A stretch of DNA of 64,000 nucleotides from NCBI GenBank assembly GCA_964458705.1, contig CAYWKD010000007.1, positions 29,334-93,333 on the forward strand, read 5' to 3'. The notes under the pieces are model-generated. The model saw only the letters and a list, made by a program, of their open reading frames with translations. It did no database searches and was not told the DNA's origin. How positions within the stretch are numbered: position 1 is the first letter of the stretch; each line of letters begins with the position of its first letter. The stretch comes from JAAUTG01 sp964458705. GTDB taxonomy: Bacteria > Bacteroidota > Bacteroidia > Chitinophagales > Saprospiraceae. Both the position numbers and the translations under genes were made by a program. Of this stretch, positions 1 to 8,000 are shown piece by piece.

Positions 1-2
1 AA

Positions 3-1148
3 TTTATATGGTATCGCACCAAACGTTTGCTAGTGTATGATGTAACAATTGAGCAGAGTGATGAACTTTATACCTTGATCTCTAGGCTCATCAGTGATCG
101 CTATCCCGGTAAATTGAGAAAGGTAGAGGCTTTTATTTCTGAACGTCATGGGGATAAATGGAGTGCTAATGAATACAATCAGGAAGATAATATTAAACTA
201 AGGCATTATTCAGATTTTATTATTATTCGTCGAGGTTTGACGTTCATTAAGATTAGTAAAGAACGAGAGAAACTAGAAAATGCGGAAAGTTTTTTAACGG
301 CTTTTATGGGGCGCATTGCACTTTCGGGCTTTTTTGCTAAACGGCAAATAAATAAACTATTGGATGAATCACTGAGCTACATGGTGCGAGAATCTGATCA
401 GAAATTGAAGCGCTTTTCTTATGATAATAGCTATTGGGAACATGATTTTATTTACACGAACAAACAGGTAGCGACCATTTTTTTTCCTGAAAAAGAAACT
501 ATCCTAAAGCGGATTGACCAGTTTTCTAAGTCTAAAGAATTGTATCTGAGCAGAGGTATCGAGTGGTATTTTGGTCTGTTGCTACATGGCAAGCCGGGCA
601 GTGGTAAAACGAGCTTTGGTAAAGCACTAGCGCGCTACACTAACCGAGATTTGTACACGCTCAGTCTAGGAGGTATGATTGATGATGATTTTAAGCGCGC
701 TTTCAGTTCAATGGGTTCAAATGCTTTGTTATTGCTAGATGATGTAGATATTTGCATCAATGGACGAGATGATAAAGACTCAAAAGGTGTAAAACTAAAT
801 ACCCTTTTATCCTGTCTGGATGGTACGAATAGTCGAAGTGATCTTATTGTAGTAATGACAACCAATCGAATTGAAGTGCTAGACAATGCACTCACCAGGA
901 AGGGGCGAGTAGATATGATACAAGAAGTCTCTTATCCTGATCGGACTTCCATTATCAAGTTTGTACAGAATTTCTATGGAATAGAAGTAGATATAGCTAT
1001 CGCTCTTAGTCACTTTGATTTTAGTATGGTAGATATCCAGGATATTTGCCTCCGATATACAAACTGGGAGGAAGCCGTGAAGGCTATCAATCAATTGAAA
1101 ATGAATAAGATGAATGGTATGGCACTAACAAACGGTGAATTAAAATAA
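3..1148 (+). CDS. BCS1-like AAA ATPase, 5'-truncated by window edge
   Basis: AAA-family ATPase resembling BCS1. The reading frame is open to the left edge, so the true start, and probably the N-terminal membrane anchor typical of BCS1 proteins, lies outside the window. A TTG at 27 could act as a start, but the residues before it (WYRTKR) look like a continuation after a membrane segment. Counting from 27, a BCS1_N-like region covers about 1-150, Walker A GKPGSGKT begins near 188, Walker B LLLLDDVD lies near 235, and a sensor-like TTNR precedes an arginine-rich GRVD motif. Mitochondrial BCS1 translocates the Rieske protein. The bacterial homologues have no firmly known substrate, and nothing here indicates one. 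xth follows 13 bp later on the same strand. Family call secure, role unknown. Confidence 0.85.
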   Translation, partial: FIWYRTKRLLVYDVTIEQSDELYTLISRLISDRYPGKLRKVEAFISERHGDKWSANEYNQEDNIKLRHYSDFIIIRRGLTFIKISKEREKLENAESFLTAFMGRIALSGFFAKRQINKLLDESLSYMVRESDQKLKRFSYDNSYWEHDFIYTNKQVATIFFPEKETILKRIDQFSKSKELYLSRGIEWYFGLLLHGKPGSGKTSFGKALARYTNRDLYTLSLGGMIDDDFKRAFSSMGSNALLLLDDVDICINGRDDKDSKGVKLNTLLSCLDGTNSRSDLIVVMTTNRIEVLDNALTRKGRVDMIQEVSYPDRTSIIKFVQNFYGIEVDIAIALSHFDFSMVDIQDICLRYTNWEEAVKAINQLKMNKMNGMALTNGELK

Positions 1149-1161
1149 CATAACTTAACAG

Positions 1162-1926
1162 ATGAAGATTATTTCTTACAACGTGAATGGAATTAGAGCA
1201 GCAGAGAAAAAAGGATTGATAGATTGGATAGCACAGCACGATTTCGATATTGTTTGTATTCAAGAAACTAAAGCCAGATTAGAACAAGTCGATTTGGAGG
1301 CATGGCAAGCATTAGGCTATCAGTCTGCTTGGCATTCTGCCGAGAAAAAAGGATATAGTGGAGTAGCTACTTTTTTTAGACTAGAGCCAAAGCATATTGA
1401 ATTAGGTATGGGCATCAGTAAGTATGATTTAGAGGGGCGAGTGTTGAAAACAGATTTTGACGGCTGGACATTGCTAAACTGCTATTTTCCTTCTGGCACA
1501 ACGGGCAGCGCACGGCAAGAAGTAAAAATGAATTTTTTGGCTGATTTTTTCGACTGGGTAAAAGAACTAAAAAAGGAGCATCCCAATTTGATTGTGGTAG
1601 GCGACTACAATATAGCGCATCAAGAAATTGATATTCATAATCCAAAATCAAATAAAAACAGTTCTGGTTTTTTACCAGAGGAAAGGTCGTGGATGAGCAA
1701 ATGGCTGGAAAGTGGCTTCACAGACGCTTTCCGAGCAATTTATCCAGAAAAAGTAGAATATAGTTGGTGGAGCTACCGAGCGCAAGCACGCTCAAAAAAC
1801 AAAGGCTGGCGGATTGACTATCAGTCGGTTTCTAATCTAATCGCTCCTAAAATTAAGGATGCTTATCACTTCAAGGATGCCGTACATTCGGATCATTGCC
1901 CTGTTTTCTTGGACATTGATTTATAG
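1162..1926 (+). CDS. xth: exodeoxyribonuclease III (AP endonuclease)
   Basis: Exonuclease III / AP endonuclease of the endonuclease-exonuclease-phosphatase fold. It cleaves DNA 5' of abasic sites and removes 3' blocks in base excision repair. The 254-aa product has the usual length. Visible motifs are N7 in SYNVNG, E35 in IQETK (metal ligand), GDYNIAH near 147 (catalytic Asp/Asn), a WWSYR block and the C-terminal SDHCP motif with the catalytic His. The ATG at 1162 lies 13 bp after the AAA ATPase. The 3' end overlaps the convergent GH25 gene by 6 bp. Confidence 0.95.
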   Translation: MKIISYNVNGIRAAEKKGLIDWIAQHDFDIVCIQETKARLEQVDLEAWQALGYQSAWHSAEKKGYSGVATFFRLEPKHIELGMGISKYDLEGRVLKTDFDGWTLLNCYFPSGTTGSARQEVKMNFLADFFDWVKELKKEHPNLIVVGDYNIAHQEIDIHNPKSNKNSSGFLPEERSWMSKWLESGFTDAFRAIYPEKVEYSWWSYRAQARSKNKGWRIDYQSVSNLIAPKIKDAYHFKDAVHSDHCPVFLDIDL

Positions 1927-2625
1927 CACTGTAAGAGAAGTAAATGGTTTGTAGCAGAACAACTCCAAGTCATCGACAGTGCCTTGGAATACATTAAAAT
2001 CAACATCGTGTAAGATGCCTGCCAATTCTCCACTATCTGCATATTGCCAAAAACTCCAGTAATGACTGTTGGCGAGTTTAGGAGCTCTGTTGTTGTATTT
2101 GGCAATCCAGATTGGATAATCGTCGAAATGTCCAGCTAGATATTTGTTGTAAAATTTGAAATAGGTATATATCACTGGCTTAATTCCATAATGAACTTCT
2201 ACTGCCTTTAGCCAAAGCTTGATTCGATGTATCAAATCAGGGATAGCTACATTATCCAACACTTCTACATCTAAAACAGGTGGCAGATCACCCATTTCTA
2301 GTTCTACCTGACTAATGAAATTATCTATTTGTAGCAACGTTGAGCGAGAAGGTCTAAAAAAGTGGTAAGCACCACGTTTTATATCTACGTTCTTACTAGC
2401 TTTCCAATTGATGCAATACATTGAATCCACAAAATGCTCACCTTCAGTCGCCTTGATATAAGCAAAATGAATGTTTTGTTGACTGACCAATTGCCAATTA
2501 ATGTGCGACTGATGGTGCGATACATCAATGCCATGCACCTCGTAAGCTTGCAAGCGTTCGGTACTCTTATCACAAGATAAAGAGCATATAGTTAACAAGA
2601 ATAGCGTGATAATTTTGTGTTGCAT
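1921..2625 (-). CDS. GH25-family lysozyme, probable lipoprotein
   Basis: Glycoside hydrolase family 25 (Cellosyl-type) muramidase, which hydrolyses the MurNAc-GlcNAc bond of peptidoglycan. The 234-aa product starts with a hydrophobic signal ending at C18 (SLSC), a lipobox of the relaxed Bacteroidota kind, so it is probably attached to the envelope. Family motifs: GIDVSHHQ near 32, YIKATEG near 56, YHFF near 88, PVLDVE near 115 (catalytic Asp/Glu) and SFWQYAD near 191. It could serve cell-wall turnover or attack on other bacteria; context does not decide. It is convergent with xth and overlaps it by 6 bp. Confidence 0.88.
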   Translation of the reverse strand: MQHKIITLFLLTICSLSCDKSTERLQAYEVHGIDVSHHQSHINWQLVSQQNIHFAYIKATEGEHFVDSMYCINWKASKNVDIKRGAYHFFRPSRSTLLQIDNFISQVELEMGDLPPVLDVEVLDNVAIPDLIHRIKLWLKAVEVHYGIKPVIYTYFKFYNKYLAGHFDDYPIWIAKYNNRAPKLANSHYWSFWQYADSGELAGILHDVDFNVFQGTVDDLELFCYKPFTSLTVL

Positions 2626-3111
2626 CTACTAATGTAAGGTATATTTATCATTTGACAACGGTATGTCTAACGTTGATTTTGTAAAAAGGATAACATATTG
2701 CATAGCATTTTGGAAAAAATATATTTTTGAGATGTTTATGTTACTAATATGCTGTTTGGCAAAAGTTGAATGACTGCGCAAGTTGTAAGCTATTCAAGTA
2801 TTGTGATAATAAAAATGAGATATTTGACAGAAAATCAGTGATTGCTATAAAAAGTTCACACGAGCAAAAATACTTAGATAAAGTGACTTCGGGGTAGCTG
2901 CTACATTAACAGGATTCACTAGCAGCAGTGGTATGTAGTAGAAATATTCGTGATTTTATGCTTCATTTATTTTCCATTTCCAAAAATAATTATTTTCTTC
3001 ACGCTTAGATATAATTTTGTTCCAAAGCCATTTTGTAGAACTCATACCCACAACGATTTTATAGTTCCCAGTTTGTACTTGTAATTTCTTAATTTACTAT
3101 GAGTTACTGCG
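2626..3111. other. intergenic region, 486 bp
   Basis: AT-rich divergent spacer between the GH25 gene and the T9SS cargo at 3112. I find no ORF with coding character and no RNA gene. A TAATTTTG at 3012-3019 fits the Bacteroidota -7 consensus TAnnTTTG and could drive the 3112 gene, but no TTG element lies at the right distance upstream, so the match is weak. Confidence 0.4.
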
Positions 3112-3786
3112 ATGAGAAAAATTTATCTAATCCATGTTTTTGTTTTAAGTACCTTGTTTACAATCAAAACATCGGCACAGGAAGTAATGGCTTTCGCTAC
3201 GAGTAATCAAGGGAATGCTTGGCTAGAAACCAGTGAAAATACTGCATCCGATTTAGTTCGTTTGAGTGCAACTGTGATAGAAGATGCAATAGAATTATTC
3301 TGGGAAACTCCTAATGAGCAATCCATTAGTGATTACGAACTTCAACGTTCTGTCAATGGAGCTACTTTTGTGCCAATTGCAAGATTCAGGCCCATTGGCG
3401 AGGAAAGTATGGGAGGGGCGTACTTGCACTTGGATGAGAGTCATTTTGTAGATGAAACTGTTTATTATCGTGTTAAATCTTTAAGCGGTGATGGTCGTTA
3501 TGAATACTCCACTGTTCAAATTGTTGACCTACAATTGACTAGAACATACATCCAACTTGCTTCGGGGACAAATATGCAGCCCAACTTTATTTCAGTTAAT
3601 AATGAAACACTAGACCGTAGTAAATCATTCAAGTTGCTGAACAGCGAAAATCAAATGGTCAAATCTTTTAAAGCCGAGTTGCATCAGATAAGTGTGAACT
3701 GTGCCTCCCTTCGTAGTGGTATCTATTTTCTTTCTATTCCCTTGAAGGATGGTACTTACCAGGTTGAGCGATTTGTAAAGCAGTAA
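3112..3786 (+). CDS. small T9SS cargo with FnIII-like domain
   Basis: Secreted 224-aa protein. A signal peptide of about 22 residues ends in TSAQ, as is common for Sec substrates of this phylum. Residues 50-140 resemble the fibronectin-like module found before Bacteroidota sorting domains (ELFWETPNEQ, YELQRS, YYRVKSLSGDG). The last 75 residues resemble a degenerate type A T9SS C-terminal domain, ending LRSGIYFLSI ... RFVKQ. The protein is short, so it may be little more than a surface-anchored domain. Specific role unknown. It opens the island of T9SS genes that continues to 17747. Confidence 0.75.
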   Translation: MRKIYLIHVFVLSTLFTIKTSAQEVMAFATSNQGNAWLETSENTASDLVRLSATVIEDAIELFWETPNEQSISDYELQRSVNGATFVPIARFRPIGEESMGGAYLHLDESHFVDETVYYRVKSLSGDGRYEYSTVQIVDLQLTRTYIQLASGTNMQPNFISVNNETLDRSKSFKLLNSENQMVKSFKAELHQISVNCASLRSGIYFLSIPLKDGTYQVERFVKQ

Positions 3787-3926
3787 TGCTAGTTACCACA
3801 CACTAGAGGGGTAAAATGATGAAAATATCACATAATTTTTTTATTTATATGATATAGTTGTGTACTTTGTGGTTAAATAAGCATCGGTTATTTATACCAG
3901 CGCTTACTAAACCACTGCTGTACTAC

Positions 3927-4592
3927 ATGAAAATCTGCCGAACTGTCATCGCTGATGACCATCCCGTTTATAGGTTGGGCTTAGCTAAATTCTTGTCTAA
4001 GTTCCCTCCAGTAGAAGTATTGAAAGAAGTTGAGAATGGCCTACAACTTCTTCATTTTATAGATCAATACGAATTTGAATTACTCATACTTGATTTGGAT
4101 ATGCCTGAACAAACAGGTATTGAGTTTTTAAGGCATATTAAAAATCGAACGTACTCGTTCAAAATTTTAGTCATTACCAAACATTCTGAATCTAGCATCG
4201 TAAAAGAAGTATTGAGCAGTGGTGTAGATGGTTATTTGTTGAAAGGAGCGGATTTAACAGAATTAACGTGTGCTGTACAAGCTCTACTCAACGATCAAAC
4301 ATTTTTTTCTGATCAAATTAAAATAGCTGTCTCATCTAATAATACCGCATTGCAAGATTTCTTTAAGCACTATGAATTAACTAAGAGAGAAAAACAAATT
4401 ATTGTGCTAGTGGCAGAAACTTACACGGATGTAGAAATTGGAGAACAGCTAGGTATCAGCGATCAGACGGTGAATGTGCATCGAAAAAATATGATGCAAA
4501 AAATTGGAGTTTCCACTACAAGAGACTTAGTTAGGCTCATTCATAAGAATAGGTTTAATAATAAGCGAACGACTCGACCATTGATGAGCTAA
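3927..4592 (+). CDS. LuxR/NarL-family response regulator (orphan)
   Basis: Two-component response regulator of 221 aa. The receiver domain covers about 1-120, with the acidic pair D10/D11, phosphoacceptor D56 in LDLDMP and K105 region TKHSE. The LuxR-type helix-turn-helix covers about 150-212 (LTKREKQII ... VNVHRKNMMQKIG). The frame stays open upstream to 3858, but that extension is not receiver-like, so I chose the ATG at 3927. No histidine kinase lies nearby. Its position between two T9SS cargo genes suggests that it may regulate the surface-protein island, which is inference. Confidence 0.9.
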   Translation: MKICRTVIADDHPVYRLGLAKFLSKFPPVEVLKEVENGLQLLHFIDQYEFELLILDLDMPEQTGIEFLRHIKNRTYSFKILVITKHSESSIVKEVLSSGVDGYLLKGADLTELTCAVQALLNDQTFFSDQIKIAVSSNNTALQDFFKHYELTKREKQIIVLVAETYTDVEIGEQLGISDQTVNVHRKNMMQKIGVSTTRDLVRLIHKNRFNNKRTTRPLMS

Positions 4593-4653
4593 TAACGTAT
4601 GTTAAAAAATTAAAATACCTTATTAAAGGTATGCGAATAGTATTCTAATAAGC

Positions 4654-4661
4654 TATATTTG
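4654..4661 (+). promoter_or_regulatory. putative -7 box TATATTTG
   Basis: The octamer matches the Bacteroidota -7 consensus TAnnTTTG. No TTG is present about 19-21 bp upstream, so only half of the promoter is visible. It lies 38 bp before the small ORF at 4700 and about 365 bp before the 5026 gene. Confidence 0.3.
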
Positions 4662-4699
4662 TATTGCAATAATTAGTAAAGTCTGTTAAAAAACATCCC

Positions 4700-4846
4700 A
4701 TGACACGATTAAAGTACGCATTAACCCAAGTGCTTCAAAGCGCGGGTTTATCAAGACACCTTATCTTGTATTATACATCAAACCATTATTCTCCACCTCT
4801 AAAGATAGTTCATAAGTATCTTTCTCTGGTTAAACAGATGACTTGA
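4700..4846 (+). CDS. possible 48-aa peptide
   Basis: Short ORF starting MTRLKYALTQ and ending in VKQMT, placed downstream of a TATATTTG box. The product is basic and has no recognisable domain or signal. It may be chance: there is no clear ribosome binding site, and coding character cannot be judged at this length. It is listed because it sits in a long spacer and has a plausible promoter. Confidence 0.2.
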   Translation: MTRLKYALTQVLQSAGLSRHLILYYTSNHYSPPLKIVHKYLSLVKQMT

Positions 4847-5025
4847 TATTCCCTTTTGTTGTGCATTTTGCAAAAGACAACAGCCTCTAATTTGCTATTG
4901 CTTCAGCGGCTAAGTCTTTGCTTAATGAATAAAATCTGAGAGTCATTCACAAATGTTTTGCTACACCTAATATCCTAGTAGTTACTAGTCCATGCAAAAA
5001 CAGCTAGGAAAAAAGAATTATACCT

Positions 5026-8000
5026 ATGAACTATAAAATTACATTACTCTGCTTGCTAGTGCCGTTGGGCGTATTTAGTCAAACCATAACTTATTTTCCA
5101 ACTAATGAGCAAAATGTAGCCGTAGTACAATGCGAAGGTTTTATTACAGACGATAAAGGGCAGGATATTCCTTACACGGATGAGGACAATGCCAAAAATA
5201 ATATCGTTACAATCTGCCCTGAGCAGCCCAGTCAGCATTTGATTAAAATAGAGTTCAATCGCTTTGATGTTGCACCCGGAGATCAATTAAGGGCTTATGA
5301 TGGACAGGATATTACCGCACCACTTTTTACGACTAACTCAACAACGGGTTTAGGAATGGGTGTGTCTGTATCTGATGCGCCGGGAGGAAGTATGGTAACA
5401 GCGTCCTGCAATAATACAAGTGGTTGCGTTACGCTAGCTTTTTACACCAATGGAGACCGTGTGAAAGGTGCGGGGTTTGTTGGCATAGTTACTTGTGAGC
5501 CTAGAGTTAATACCACTTTAGACTGTAGCCGCATCGAAAGTTTTAACAGTGGAACAGGCAAATTTTACACAACTGCCCAATGCGCTACGGGTAGAAAAAA
5601 AGTAGCCATCCCTATTCCTACTTACATTAATTGTAATGCAACAGGTAAACTTAACGTAACTAGTAGTTGTACAACAACCTTACCTAATTCGGTAAGCGGT
5701 ACAGGTACTGGGTTTATTGAAGCAGAATTTCCTATTGGGCAGCACACCGTTACTTTTCAAGCAGAGGAATATCCAGATTTAATCTGTGAAGCAGTAATAC
5801 AAGTGCTTGCTCCAAACATGGTTTGCAATGATGATGTGAATGTTTCTTTATCTAATGAATGTATTGTAGCAATCACTCCTAATTTATTGTTAGAAAATGA
5901 ATGCGAACCAGCTACTGTTACCCGACCTGCTGATGGAGCGACTGTGCCGCTGTTTACCTATAACATTCAGCTAATTGAAAATGACTTTGCTGATATTATT
6001 GGCTACACTATTGAAGGTTATCCAATTGTTGACTTTAGTGCCGCAGCATGTGGCACTCGACTGGATATAAGAATTATCAAAAGTTATTTGAGTGATACTG
6101 ATTGCGATGGAGAACTATTTAACGGTATTGATCCTGATGATTTTCCTACGGTAAACTTATGCTGGGGAAGTATCACAATTGAAGATAAAATACCGCCGAC
6201 CATAGTAAGCGGACCTAAACCATCCGCTATTCCTTGCTACGAAAAATCCTACAATGAAGAACAACTTCTAGCACAGCTGAATGAACTTGATCCTGATTTA
6301 GTAGGAAATGGAGGTACAATAGAACTGAAATTAACAGACGCAAACATCTTTGTAGCTGGAGGGGATTATTTGGAAGTAATCGAAAACTGTTATTACGACA
6401 TTGATGCTACTCAATGGGAATACATCACAGGAGATTGTGCAGATAGTGAAACGATTACAGATTGGAATGGGCTAAATTATGAGGCTTCTATATTCGGTTA
6501 CTATCGTCGAATTTTTATAGTAAAGGATCGCTGCCAAAATGAAGCTAGCTTTGAGCAACGTATCTATATCTATCAACCCGATATAATTGCGCCTGCTGCT
6601 GAAATCGAAGTGCCTTGTGGAACGGATGTTGACCCAAAAGCTATATATGAGGCTTGGATAGAATGGATAAAAGCAGGTCGCCCTAATGACCAAAGGAAAA
6701 ACTACGCTAGTTACTTACCTAATTTTGATCCAACACCGATTGATTTTCCAAACTACAACATCACCAATCAGTCAGGCGATGAAGTACCACTCAACATCGC
6801 TAGCTCTGTTTGTGGATATGCAGTAGATTGGACAGATTCTGACACAGTTTACACTTGTGGGGGCAGCTACAAAATTTTCAGAACTTGGACTTTGTACGAT
6901 TGGTGCGATGGTCAACTGAAATATACTAGTCTGCCTCCTCAAGTTATTAAAGTTGGCGACCAAGTAGCTCCTGAATTTTTGACTGATTTATCTTACCAAA
7001 TTTCAGGTGGAAGCAACTTGAGTTGTACTGTTAATGTGAGATTTCAACAGCCACAAGTGCAAGACGATTGCAGTGGAGAGGTAGCGATCAGAGTTCAGAT
7101 GAATGGAGAGGAAAAAACATTTGAAGGTACAATACTTATCTTTGAGGGCATTCCAATTGACGAAGCATTAAATATTGTACTTACTGCTCAGGATGCGTGT
7201 GGCAATAAAACCACTCAAACCATAGAAGAAACATTTCCTGATGTGGTGCCACCAGTTGCAATATGTAACTCCAACCAAGCCATCTCTCTGGGACAAAATT
7301 GTAATGTAACTGTTCCTGCTCAGTCATTTGACGATGGCAGTTTAGACAATTGTGGCACACTAACTTATTTAGCGGCCAAACTAAATGAAGATGGCAGCCT
7401 GCCAGCCGATAGTTTATACACTTCAATGATTACTTTTCTAAGTTCGGATTTGAATGCCAATTGTAATGCAAATGTTAGTATTGCGTTTAAAGTTATAGAT
7501 GGTAGCGGCAATGAAAATGTTTGTGTGAGCCAAGTGCAACTACAAGATAAACTAGCTCCAACAGCAAATCATCTTACAGAAACGCTTACTTGCGCTGATG
7601 CTGCAATTAGTAGTTTAGCTGCTATTAGTAACAATATCAATATTGTGGAACAGCTAGATCAACTAGCTGACTGGATACAAAACCATCCTGAAGTTGGACA
7701 ATTCAATGCTCAAGATAATTGTACAGCAGCTACGGACTTGATTTTGCATATCACAACAGCAGATTTCACACAGTTAGACCGCACTTGTAGATCAGGCACA
7801 CTCACTTATCGCTATCGCTTGATAGATCAATGTGGCAATGGCTCACTCATTTATCGAGGCATTCTAAATATTAAGCCGGTTAGTGATTGGAGTATGACTT
7901 TTCCAGTGGATAGAATACTTTTCTGTGATAGTGAAGATGCTCTGCCATTTACGCCGATTACGATAAGCGATATTTTGACAAACAATGGATGCGATAGTTG

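Larger units (their letters stand above)
4593..5025. other. intergenic region, 433 bp, upstream of giant T9SS gene
   Basis: Spacer before the 1771-aa gene. It contains a TATATTTG box (4654-4661) and a possible 48-codon ORF (4700-4846), listed separately. I see no terminator with a clear T-tract and no RNA gene. The promoter of the 5026 gene may lie here. Confidence 0.4.

Noticed and set aside
3858..3926. N-terminal extension of the LuxR regulator
   Set aside because: The extra residues are not receiver-domain sequence; the ATG at 3927 starts directly with the conserved domain.
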